64,000 nt of DNA from assembly GCA_022747635.1 (NCBI GenBank), contig JAKTNV010000012.1, forward strand, positions 1,625,001 through 1,689,000, written 5' to 3'. The DNA comes from Hetaerina americana (taxonomy: Eukaryota > Arthropoda > Insecta > Odonata > Calopterygidae). Every line of letters starts with the position of its first letter. The stretch's first letter is position 1. The position numbers and the translations under genes were made by a program. This document shows positions 24,792 to 36,900 of this stretch, one piece after another. The notes beneath the pieces are model-generated. The model saw only the letters and a list, made by a program, of their open reading frames with translations, did not search any database and had not been told where the DNA came from.

Positions 24792-27700
24792 TATAAATTA
24801 TCTTTGAGATAACTATTTCCTTTAGAGTATCTCCCAAGGATTTTTGTAACTCGTCCATTGCGTACTTCATTTTTCTTCCAAAATGGCATTTAAGTTGTCG
24901 TGAAAATGAACATATTTATTTAGCACTTATCGTTTTTTTTTAGTTTAAATTCAATCGATTTGCATAGCTTGGTTCAGAAATGTTTTTTAAGTAACACCCG
25001 ACTTTCAATATTAAATAATTTTAGATTTCGTGACGAGATGTTAAGTGGGTATCATTTGCGTAGGTTTCAATATAATGTAATCATTATCGTCTAAAAATGT
25101 AAAATATCAGTATGTGTCAATAAATTTTGAATTTTGGGATCAACTGGGCGTATCTACCCACGATCAATTATATGTTATGCCATCCTACAGGATTGATAGG
25201 AGGATAAATGGAAATCAGTCCCCCCTTCCTATTTGGCATCCGGAATTCACTGTAACATGTTTCCCGCAGAATGTTGCTAGTCAGTGGTTATGATTGACCA
25301 ATCACTTATGGTTCAATTTGGAAAAGAAAATTAATGGCGCAGGAGGACTGTTGACGCGTGAAAATTACAAGGTAACTTGATCTAAAAATTTCACCTGTTT
25401 CATCTTCTCGGGTCAGAACTCGAGTCATTACTTCGTTTTCATTTCGATGCCATCATAATTCCGACCTACTCAGTGCAATGCATATTTACCTCCTCCATCG
25501 ATATTTCTACAATATTGTTGGAGGAGGCAAATAAAGGAGGGCAAAAAAATATTGGTGTAAATAATCTTTTCGACGTGATTACAAACCTTGCAAATTTGTG
25601 AAAATATTTCGTGAGAGATATTTCGTTATCTCATAATAGCTATGGCATTCTCATCGGTAAATGACGTTGACCAATATCAAATGCAAACATTTTAGCGTCA
25701 TAAAATTGAATATCACCCAAAAAATCCTTTCTAAGTTATTTTATCCATACAAAGAAGTATATTTCATTATGAGAAAAACCAAATTTGCACTTTTCCACAG
25801 AGTTATTAAATCTGTAGAAAAGTGCATATTTTGTTTTTCTCATAATGACAAACTTCCACGACATCTCGTCTGAATCTTTTGAAGTATATTTCATAATTTA
25901 TCAACAGGGTGTCATTTATATTCCTTATTTTGACATGCATGATGCAAGTCGCTTGGTCGAAGCTTGTGTGGAATTTCACTACATTTTCGAAATGGTTAAG
26001 ATGTACGAATAAATATAATATTAAACAAAGAGAATGAATGTTCCTCAGTGCATTGTCCTTAACTGAGAAAAGATTCATTGCTCGGGAATGCATCCGCCAT
26101 TTATACTATGTAAAACTTCGATACACATTGCAACGCAAAAGATATAATGAGTGCGGAATTAAGCTAGCAATAGGGATGACGTCTTCCAGCAAATAGGCTT
26201 GCTATTTGTTAGAAAATTAATTGTAGACTATTCAGTAGTGAAATCTCAAAATGTTGCCAATGTCGCCAATTTCATCAAGCACACTTGTTCCTCAGTGGAA
26301 TTCGTTGTTTTGGCAGTTTCATTTAATTTGTTTGAAAACAAAAAGTATTTTCTTGCCTTCTTAGTTCATTAGTAAGAGCGTCCAAAAAGCAATTAAAAGT
26401 CCTGAAATAGCCGTTAAAAATTCAATACTGATAAAAAAACCATGCTTATAGATATTTACCCAGGCACTGATAGCAATACATTGAATTTCAGCGCAGATAA
26501 TTAGAAAAAATAAAAGGTATGCTTAAATCGTTTTTTGCTTACATTAAAGTCGTACCGAGAATTCTATTTGCATCTGCTTGCACTTCGCGAGGTGGCTGTA
26601 AGGATATTGAAAAGAGAGGTAATGGTTAAGGTTAGTTTTAAGTATTATAATAAAATTGGCAATATTGTTATGCATGGATTAAGGGAGAAAGCACCTCAGT
26701 CTTGACTTTCTGTGATTCAAGAGTTCAAGTATTCATTCGAATACTTTGAGCTCTTCACAATCGTTCTAGAAATACAATGCTTTTTCGCTAGCGCCACTGT
26801 TTGAACCCGTTGATTTCGTCTCCTCTTAGGACTTGCACTCGACACTGCTTTGCTATTTAAGGAGACACCGCGTCGTCCTCTTTCACTTTTGCGTCCCTTG
26901 TGTTGTTGAGGCAGACGTCCTAGTAAATGGTCAATTGTTTTGATTTACCTGGTCTCAATTGTTTGGAGGAGAGTTCTAATTTTACTAATAATTACCAATT
27001 CATTTGCTTGGGAAGTTAAGAGCGTGAAGACTTTTTTATGTGCTATACATAAAATATATCTCCAAAATTCAATGTGTAAGGGAGCGTCCTCTATGACCCT
27101 GCGCCTTATATAACAGAAAATATAATGATGTTTATTTTGTGGATATATTTCACTGGTGATACGTTTAAGTTAAGCAGGATGGCTATTGTGTTGCAGGTGA
27201 GGCGCATTAACTCTCATGTCTATTTGCACTTATGGGCGACGGTGGGCAGGTTCTGTCCAATTCTCTCATTGGCCAATCCAAAATCGTGCATAATATGCCA
27301 AAGTGTGATTTGTCACCCCATCAAGAGCCGAGCCTGGATTGATTAATATTTTTCGTGGAATCGGATCGTCGTGGCGTGGGAGCATCTCGCCATCGTTTTG
27401 GAGAAGCGCGTCTCAGTCAGTGAAGGGACGAGTTCCATGGCTCTTCCGATTGCAGGCCTGCCCCGCGGCAACCGCCGGAAACGGGAGTGACACCGCACTT
27501 GACATCGTGAGCATGCATCAAGAGAAGGCAATCCACACCGTTCGACGTGGTGGTCAAGGTCTTCCTCGGGCGGCTCTCGAGGGATTTATGGCTTCTAGTC
27601 GAAACTTGATTCGAGTTTACCTGACTCATCACCTTCGAGGTAAACGTAGTGAACGTCCATTGACCTAGACCATATTTTGACGACGAGTCTTTCACGTAGC

Positions 27701-28090
27701 GTAAACTCATTTGATATTCTTGTAATACAAACTGACCCTTAAGATGGAATGTTGGAGACTGAGGGTGGAACGTTTGCAAAGCGTGGTAGGAAACGCACGA
27801 GTATGCGCCTGTTTAACGCTATGAGGACTTTAATTTTTCTCAAAGATTTATTTTAAATGGTGTCAGTATTGTTGTTTATGCACAGCGAAAAAGGTTTGCG
27901 AGTGAAAAGGCGATCGTAGGTAAAGTGGTAATATGTGTCTTCTATCGACAGTTAAGTATATATAGTTACTCTAAAAGTCGAAACTGGTCTTAATTCCGCG
28001 TTCTGATCTTATTTTGCGTCCTTGGTTTCGGGTGTCAGTATCGGTGTATACATGCATGCGTACCCTCATCCCCTCTCTAGGGTCATCTCG
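24792..28090. other. AT-rich DNA, no gene recognised apart from the hairpin repeat
   Basis: Short frames only; the 109-120 codon overlapping frames at 27339-27779 are not recognised as domains. I found no NADK exon here. Confidence 0.5.
25765..25847. repeat. Imperfect long hairpin (foldback repeat), copy 1
   Basis: Arms 25765-25801 and 25811-25847 pair at 34 of 37 positions around a 9-base loop. The core arm contains tttgcacttttccacaga. The 60 bp after it ('gacatctcgtctgaatcttt' and on) is also shared with a related hairpin at 42685-42765, so this is a dispersed element and not a local accident. Confidence 0.85.
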
Positions 28091-28094
28091 TTAT

Positions 28095-28398
28095 TACAGC
28101 AGTGTTTTGGGGAGGCGACCGACTGCTAAGGTCATTTGCACCATTAGGGATAGACAGGAAAGGATGAAGGGTGGAGGGAAACTCGGCGTCGGCATTAGCC
28201 TACTCTTTACGAAAGGCGCCAAGGGGTCCGCAGCTTAACGTCCCATCCAACGGACCGCGTACTCACTCAAGTGCCCTCCACAAAGTACCTCAAGTATGGA
28301 TCGGGATACCACTGAAAAACGACCGCCGCCGCCGGGATTCGAACCCATACCCTCTGGTTGGGAAGCCTGTACGTTCGCCTCCGCACCAACTCGATCCC
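28095..28398 (-). repeat. SINE-A, minus orientation
   Basis: Reading the minus strand: tRNA-like head GGAGGCGAACGTACAGGCTT, B box GGGTTCGAATCCC, body with 'gcggaccccttggcgccttt', then GTCGCCTCCCC and an A-rich tail with ACTGCTGT. Layout is identical to 14852-15160. No clear target duplication. Confidence 0.85.
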
Positions 28399-28599
28399 CA
28401 AACAATTAGTGAAAACCTGCGTTGTGCGATATCTGAAATCTGTCCACAGAGTTCTACGACTCGGTTGCACGGAAACACGACTGAATGGTCAAGCTACTAC
28501 ATGTTTTGTGGTCGTCTCCACGAGGTACTCCGAGATGCCGTCATCGGCTGACTGCGATCTCAGGTGGCAGAATAAGGTCGCCGACAAAGAGTGGCGGCT

Positions 28600-29870
28600 G
28601 GTGACACTTACTCTTCATGGCTTCATATATATTGTGCGGTGTTCCAGAGGGCTCAGTCTTGGGGCCATTACTATTATCGTTGTTCATTAATGACATTTCT
28701 CCATCTCTTCAATACTCAAAATATCACCTGGATGCAGACGTCCTCCAGATATATTTAAGTACCACAGTGAATAAACTTCCTCTCGCTATTAAACAAATTA
28801 ATGCTGCCCTCAATGAAATAACAAGATGGAGGATGCATTAGCCTAGCCTAGCCTAAATTAGCCTTCATTAGCCTAAATTCACATAAAACGCAAGCTATAG
28901 TAATTGGACATCCTAAACTGCTAAAATCGATCGCTGTATTCCAACCACTCAACTTGTATCTTCAAGGTACACTCATTCCATTTAAGAATGCTGTTACGAA
29001 TCTAGGCCTCCTTATTGATGGAAATTTTTCATGGTCTTCACAAGTTTTTAAAACTTGCAGAACTGTCAAGGTCTAGAACTTTCAAACGATCTGTCTGTTT
29101 TATTGGCGTTTAAATATTCAGTAATTTGATCTGCAAAAATTTCAGATCAAATTACAAGATATTTTAACATACTAAACTGGCTATTTTTAGAGTCTCGCAG
29201 GAAACTTCACATGCCGTCCTTACTCTATCAAATACTAAATTATAAAACCCCTCAGTATTTTGCCATTGAATTCAATAGCCTTTATAGAATACATAAATTA
29301 AATATCGGAGGAAATCTCAAACTCGTTAACCCTCATCACAGAACAGCTTAATAAAACATGTAATTTGCTGTCGCAGCATGTCGTCAGTGGAATGAGCTGT
29401 CATCCGTTATAACTAATACGCCATCTCTCGCATCATTCAAGCGCGCATTTCATAAATCACTAATTTCACAGAAAACCAACGAGTAAAAATCTAGCTGTAA
29501 ACAGACTTCGAGATTCTTCCTATTTACTTCGCAGGAGCATCATACTTCTTATTGGCATGTGTAAATATAACCAGGAATATTGTTTTACAAGTATTGTTTC
29601 CACGTATTGGTTTGTGTATGTATAGTATGTGTGTATGTTGTATATATTGTGTCATGGTTATTAATTAAACTAGGCAACTAATGTATTGTGTTGCTGCATG
29701 TTAGCCCTAAGAAACGGTATGCATTAATTTCATTGCTATTTATGTATACTTCGTGAAATATATCTCTGAGTTTAATCTTGTAAATTCATGACGAGGGGTT
29801 AGGTGGTAGAAGAGACTCCATAGTCTCAATCTCGCCCCAAAATAAAGACTACTATCTATCTATCTAACGT
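28600..29870 (+). pseudogene. Non-LTR retrotransposon (jockey/CR1-like) with RT remnant and 3' tail
   Basis: The frame shows GVPEGSVLGPLLLSLFINDI followed by YHLDADVLQIYLS. These are RT motifs B and C, but the YADD catalytic box is altered to LDAD, so the enzyme is inactive. Downstream pieces such as AIVIGHPKLLKS and VTNLGLLIDGNFSWSSQV fit the post-RT domain of jockey/CR1-type LINEs, with stops and shifts. The element ends in 'agtctcaatctcgccccaaa' plus TCTA repeats (to about 29870). The 5' part with endonuclease is absent. Confidence 0.8.
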
Positions 29871-29939
29871 AGCATAATGATCGATTTCAATCCGTGTCCC
29901 TAAGATTGCTAAACAAACAACCCTAGGAAAGATACCGCA

Positions 29940-30095
29940 TCCATATCCAAAGGGGGATTCGAACCCGAAGCATTTCGGTTTTAAAGCCGGTGCATTGTAA
30001 ACGTGGTTTGTAAAACCACGCAATAATAATATGAAATGCCTTCCAATTCTCGACGCCCTGATGACTGCCTCAAGACTCTTAGAAATGATAAATAA
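29940..30095 (-). repeat. tRNA-like SINE fragment (another family)
   Basis: On the minus strand the segment GCACCGGCTTTAAAACCGAA and a B box GGGTTCGAATCCC lie in tRNA-like spacing. The 3' part 'ccctgatgactgcctcaaga' (plus strand) has look-alikes at 2998-3020 and 18955-18975. The anticodon-arm-like CGGTTTTAAAGCCG suggests tRNA descent. Borders are uncertain. Confidence 0.4.
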
Positions 30096-30876
30096 ATCTT
30101 AGAAATTCATATCTTTCAGTGTTTTGTACGAGGAAGTATCGTCCGGAGGAAGTAGTCTCGTACTCGCCGCCTCGTTAAATCGTTCACGTCTTCATATCGA
30201 GGACTGCGTGAGTGTATTAAAACTCTCGGTGTTTTTGTTTCATGTAACTCACGATCCTTATCAACCTAGTCAATGTAAAAATATCAAGATGGTGTCTGTG
30301 TGTATAGTAAATCCTCATATCGCGCAGTCGAAACGTCGGCGTATCACATTTGGGTACTCTCTGAATATTTAAAATATTTTCCCGCTCTCTAACTTCTTTT
30401 GTTTGAAATTACGCCGGCCCATTGAACGATGCGTTCTTCGGCCCAACTCCGATTATTGTTGTCTCATATCCATCCCTTGGCGTATCGTTCTCTCTCAGTG
30501 CTCGGTGTTGGATTAATCCGACGTTACGTTAAGACGTCGTCGTCATGTTTCCCCTTAAAAATCCGACCCGGGGCCATGTTTGCCCGTTCTTCAGCTGGAG
30601 CGAAAATGACCACAGCTACGATTCACCTCCCCCTACGACTACTCTTTCGTGTTGATGCTTTCCATGGCCACGAGTCTGCTCGCATGATTTTGCGATCGTT
30701 GTCCTCCGCATTAGGTTGGAATTATTTATTGATGTGGACATATTGGAATGTTTCTCGGTGTCCGCGTGCGTTGTGAAGCGTAGCGCGTGCGCATTTCACG
30801 CGCCGGAGAGAGCTCCGCCAATGCAACCGACCGCGTGGATGTTCTATTCTCAAGGCCTCTCTTCTCTACTTTCCAG

Positions 30877-30960
30877 GCGAACAAGATCACTCAACGCGCC
30901 AAGCCCGATACAGCAGTTTGGACCATGCGGGCGTATCATGAAGAACTCGGCCATGGTGAT
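30877..30960 (+). CDS. NADK: NADK coding exon: insect-type N-terminal block
   Basis: The exon follows a pyrimidine-rich acceptor (actttccag) and ends before a strong donor (GTGAT|gtaagt). It encodes [10 protein letters not shown], then [16 protein letters not shown], and leaves a split Met codon AT|G. The next exon starts with the single G that completes it, which confirms the join. This block lies just before the kinase core and is highly conserved among insects; vertebrates have a looser RRTRSLHGPCP version. The exon opens with a lone G, so the upstream exon must end with two bases of a codon. AG would give Arg, as in the vertebrate FRRTRSL. Confidence 0.93.
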
Positions 30961-33900
30961 GTAAGTATATGTACGATTTTGTGCACGGGAGTTGAACGTG
31001 ACCCATTCCAATCCGTCGCGTGTGTGCTCTTGGTCCCGCACGGACATGTGCACGCCGTCACGTGGGGCAAAACCATGACTCGTCCTCGTGATCCCCCCTA
31101 ACGCAAGTGATCCAAATGAGATGATGGAATTGCGAAAGGTGATTCATTATATGTGTTTGGCAAATGCTTTCGCCTCCTTCGCAGTAATAGTCAACGCTTC
31201 CGCATGAATCTGGAATTAAATCTACGTCGGTCCGTTCATGCCAGATTTTCCCTAGACTTACACTAAACTAGTCACGTCTGCCAACTTCGTGTCCGAAAAC
31301 ATTAAGGGGAATAAGAGTGCCGTGATTATGCTGGATAAAACTTAGCGTTTGTTGATCATTATTAAACAGTAGTCATTAGTATTATTTGCCAGCCAAAAGA
31401 TTTTGACCGAATATGCCGTGATGTATTGCAGTTACCTGGTTGTGTCACCGCCTTGGATAAGCGTCAACTTCAGTTGCACGAGGTTCTTATATAGGTAACG
31501 TTATATTTACCCCCCATCCCGCTTACAGATGTAATCTCAAACTAAAATGGTCGCCGATTTTCAATTCAAAATGCAACGACTCTCCGTAATCTATAAATGC
31601 AATGCCCGCACTCTGTATTTTGAAACCTATGAAGTCTGCAAATAACAATATTAATTAGTCATCGCTCTAAATGTTTAAAAACTATAGGTTTAGACAAAAT
31701 ATTCTTGTAGTTTTCCCAGTGACGCCTCTTGCCTCTGTGGACCGCCTTTGTTGCTCAATGGAAACTTAATTTTACTGAAACGGACAAACTGTTTCGCGTC
31801 GACAACTTAATAAGTATCTAGTCTGAAAGAAAAATATCACGGTGGACTCATTTTCTCGTTTGCGAGGCTTAATAATATGTCCTCCCTTCTTCTCCCGAAA
31901 TGCTGGGCTCAAATATTGAAATTAGAGTTTGTGGCATGGAAAACGAATTAAACCTGCCAGTGTGAATGCCAAGAGCCTGAATTGGCTTCACTTAAAATCT
32001 CTCCGTTAATTGGCTCAAAAATGCACACCTGATAAACTCCTGTCCTCTCCAAATGACTCCACTTCCGGGCATTCCGGAATGGAAATCCATTATAAAAGAA
32101 TTAAAATAATTGCTCGCCTCATTTATTAATGTATTAAATAGTCTTCTTGGCAGAAGCGCCCCCTTTTTGGTCAGCGCCTTGCCCCGCGTGGTTGGCACGC
32201 GAGAATTGGAATTTGATTCCCGACCGAATGGCTTCACTGTGTGATAGTGTAATTCGTTTGCCGAATTGCAGGATCCATCGTCTAGAGAGCCTTCTAATAA
32301 AACGTTTTCAGGTGGAGTGGAGTTTTTCAACCTTAATTATCACATAATGCTCTCTCTGCAACCAATTTCGCGTCTTGAGCTCCCTGCAAATGTGCCCCTG
32401 CCTGAGGGAATACTTCGCGTTTAATGGGAACTAACAGTTTTGATTAGTTGTTACAAATTACTAAGTGATTAATCTATCCTCTCGTTGTTAAAATCTATTT
32501 TTCTTTGAATGCATAATATGCCGGGCGAGTTTTAAAGACAGGGTATCACGTTGTCCCTATTCTGACTTCGTTTCGTCCTTTCGCGGATATTTTCCCTGTG
32601 CAGGACTATCCAAGACCCAGCCAGCCAGCGGCTCACGTGGTACAAGCCCCCGCTCACCGTGTTGGTCATCAAGAAGGTGAGGGATGCCTCCGTTCTTCAG
32701 CCTTTCGTCCAGCTGGTGAAGTGGCTTATAGAGGTGGGTACAAATGCCAGGTCTAACTACGTATTTCTCCCACAGTTTGGCTTCGTTATCATCTGCATAC
32801 ATTATGATTATGTTGATTGGAGTGTCCCAAGAATAAGTTTTGATCTTCATGATAAAAAGTATTGTTGTATTTTGTACGTTTTAATTACACTGTGTGTATC
32901 GCTGCGTTGTAGCATATTCATGCGGTGCACAGTTATTGGAAATCGCCGTTTATATAACCCTTGGGAGGGAGAAGGGGAGGAGAAAAGGTGGGAAAGGAGT
33001 GCAGATCTTGAAGAGGAGAGAGTGGCTTGGGTTCCCTCATCTGCACTCCAAGTGCTTAAGCGTTGGGTCCGCGGGGAAAGGGAGAGAGAGGATTGTTCTT
33101 AGCGGGGCCTAACGGGGAGGTAAAGGCGTAAGTGAGAGCGGAGAGGGGGGAGAGTGCAGGTACTGGAGTTAACTTTTGGACAATGAGGGTGATAGGTTTT
33201 TTAAAACCAAAGCCTTTAGACGGTGCACATTTTTGGTCGCCATGGATGGCGATTTCATCCGCTCGGAGTCCATTTTCCTACTTTCTCCGCATTGTGCAAT
33301 ATCTCCGGCGTAAAATTACTGCTGTGGTCGTCCTCGAACAGATACTTAAGTTTATATTAGTTCCTTCTTTCGTTTGAATATATGTATACTAGCTAATGGA
33401 TTAAAATAATAGTGCACATTCACGTGCAAATACAAATCATGCAGTAATTATTGCGTTTGACTAATTCATTGAATGTTAGTTATTAAGTTAATTTTTTCAG
33501 GTGCTTGGGCTCTATATTATTATGACTCAGTATCGAATATGGGAAGGAGTAGTAATCAACCCTGACTGTCACGTGGTCAAATATACCAGTATAACTTACG
33601 GCCATAATATTTTTCTCCTGTGTCACAATAAAACCCAGGTGTCCTGCACATTTCTGAAAGTATGTCTTTTCTGTTGTTTTCAAGAATCTACGAATCCAAC
33701 AGTCAGTCTTACTGTCTGCTCATTGCAATCTTTTTTTGAATCTGGCGGATTTTTTTCTGAACATTTTACAATCCGTAAGTATTCATGAGAGTAGCACGCA
33801 ATCAGCGCGTGTTCTTATTTCTCTCGAAATCATTGTGTCGTCTACAAAAAACTTAGACTGCTACAAAAAAGGCGGCTTGGGTCGTTAATGTATATCAAGA

Positions 33901-36900
33901 AGAGGAGAGGCCCAATGACACACCCTGCGGCACTCCCGAGGTTACGTCTCCCTCTAATGAACTAATTACGCCAACGACTAAATTTGTTTACGGTTAGATT
34001 AGAAGTCCCTAATCCGGGAAGTCACGTTCCCGTTGGTACAATAGTATCTCAGTTAGTGAATCAGTTTCTTGTGAGGGATCTTGTGGAAGACGTTTTTGAA
34101 AACCAAAGATACGGTACCCGCTTGGACATTCTCTTCCTCAGATTTGAGGTTTTAACGTATAAAAGACTCGTTTTATGTTTCGCGTGGTCTGCTCTTCCCA
34201 AAGCCGTGCTTGTTACGGCAGGGTATGTAATAATTGCGGAGTAAAATCATTTTATATTTAACAATGTAATTTTCTAAGATTATACGGGAATTTGATGCTA
34301 AATAAATCCGTTCGTAATACTGCATAGTCCCGCCCATTGAGTATGCTTGAATCTTCTGCCAAATTGAGTGAATTACCTCGCAATTGGAAGCTAGCTCACA
34401 TAACTCCCCTCTGCGAAGACGTTGATGGGGATGACCACAGTAGTTACATTCCGATTGCTTTAACATTGCTGTCATCGTTACTGTTGGTCTTCCGGTGTGG
34501 TCAATGTACACTATGCCCCACTTTTATCTTTGGCACGTCAAATTTCAAACCCATTGTTGGGAGAATAAGTTCCTGTAGTTTCTTGCAACTGTAATTAACT
34601 CTACCCACCTCTGTATATACAGGCAAAGGCATCGCAGATGATTTGCCACAGCGTAGTGAAAAGCTTTGCGCCACCTATCTGGGTGGAAAATTCCAAATTT
34701 TTTTTTGTCCATCATTCTCACGAAGTGACATGTGATGCTTTTAAGTTTGGACATTACGTATCAACCTGCTCTGGGTATTATTCTTGGACAATATAATGGA
34801 TGATTTATGGTTATCCCCATTATTCTCTACCTGAGCCAATGCGACGCTGATTTTGAAGTGAATGTCTAGAGCTAATATAACGATGGCAGTATAACTATAA
34901 ACACATTTTGTACCGTGCAATTTTTTACATCGTCGAATATTAGAGGAATGCGCATGATTGTATTGTGACTCGACTATCCATGGCAGCGTGGTAAAACCAG
35001 TCGGGAAATGTTGTGGGGGGTCTGCCCTTCTAGCGTAGCCGGTCGCCAGGGTGCTCCGGGCAGTATGAGCGGAATGACGTGCTTCCGCGTGAAGTGTGTT
35101 TTTTTACTTTGTAACGCGGTGCGATGGAGCGACCAGCCACTCGCCAATTGCCCCCAGCCACACGTCCTTCATCTTGACTAATTTCCTTGCCTGGAGTACC
35201 AGGAGGTCCCCCAGTCCCCTTTGAGTCACGATTTGGCTCCATGCGACTTTTTTTGTCTCCCTGGCTGAAGAGAGAGCTGAAAGAAAAGCATTGGGAGACC
35301 GTGGAAAACGTCCAAAAAAATGTTACAACGTTCCTGAGAGACATTCCCGTCGATGAGTTTCAGGGTGCCTTCCACGCGTGGCATACACATCTCCGCAAGT
35401 GTATTGATGCGGGGGGAGAGTATTTTGAAGAATTTTAAGCATTTGTACAAGTACGATCAATAAATCTATTTTTTTCCCATTGAATGCGCATTACTTCTAT
35501 AGTGGAGCCGTTATGGGTGGAATATACAACGCGCTTTTCTACTTTTGGGAATCTTCAGCAAGCAAACTTCTCAGAGAAAATATTTGGACAGATAGCCAAG
35601 AAGTTATCATGATGGTGTCGCCTAGACGTTGAGAATCGCTTCTTATGCTGCATACCTGTAAATGAACAAGAGCATTGGACACACAGTTATTAAATGCTGT
35701 GCCACCACGTCTCACACCGGACACGGCTGATTTAGTTGCTCGTGGAAAATTAAAATAAATGTGGCATTTAAACAGACGCAGAACACGGGGGAAATTTTAA
35801 AAGAAAAACTATTTAATTGAAATCGAACCTCATCTAGAATATTGATCCCTCGCATGAAAATGATTGCAGTAGTATTTGACCCCTTGATAAGACAGAATGC
35901 AGCGGACACACGCGATACGCAATCATAGCAAAATGGGAACCAGGCTCCCGTAAAAATGAAATGAACAAATTTTGTTGATTTAATCGAGCAACAATTATTG
36001 ATTGACCATCTATTTGTGGGCATGTACGAGTGTTTTTGTACATTAGCTAATATATATTCAAATGAATGGTCTGATACTTGTGCATGTACTCCCACTGTCC
36101 TTACACCGCACGTCACTCGCACTTGTGGCGCTTTGCGGTGTATTGCGTAAACTAGATTTGATGTAGATTCGTTTAAATCGCTGCTAGCAATCAGAAAGTG
36201 CCACTTGGCTATCAAAAAACTCCAGGGTGGGTGTTACTAATGGCATGAAGAGTACGTGAATGACTTATGCTCTCAATCATAATCGAGTGCGAGTCCCCTA
36301 AATCAAAAATGGCGTTGGAAAATTTGACTTTAGCCAGTTAAGCTACCGAGGCGTGCTCTCAATTTCGGAGTGGAAGTAGGAGTAAGAGTAAGCGGAAATG
36401 TTGACGTTAGACACTCGTGACATGATTCTCTAAAGAGTAGGAAGATAGTTATTGGTGCTGTTCTTAGCGTGATGTACACTCATTGTTAGACTTGTATCTT
36501 CAGCGCCGAAGACATTCTTGTAATCCCCCAGTTCATAGTGGGTGTGAGCACGCTAATAAGTGAAAATCTTTGGAATCTATCTACGTATTTCGGGAAACCT
36601 TTCCCAAACAATACGGATCACGTGAGTGTGCACCCCGGATGTGAACTTAATTGCGTGGATTGTTGCGTTGCTTGCCACCGCTTGTCAGATGTGAATAGAT
36701 ATATTATGTGGATTTCATGACATTGCCGGTGGTAAGATGTTCATCTATAATTAAACCCTTCAGGCCGATACTAGGATATACGTTAGGGGGTGTTGGGTGA
36801 GCCATTATTAATTAGCTATTTTATCAAGCGAAGGTAACATATTATTTTCGGCCAGTTAATATTTTCAGACGCAGCGATTTCTACTCTTTGGATCGAAAGA

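Noticed and set aside
35712..36215. 167-codon minus-strand open frame
   Set aside because: Not recognised as any family; no start context or splice support. A chance open frame in intronic DNA is more likely.
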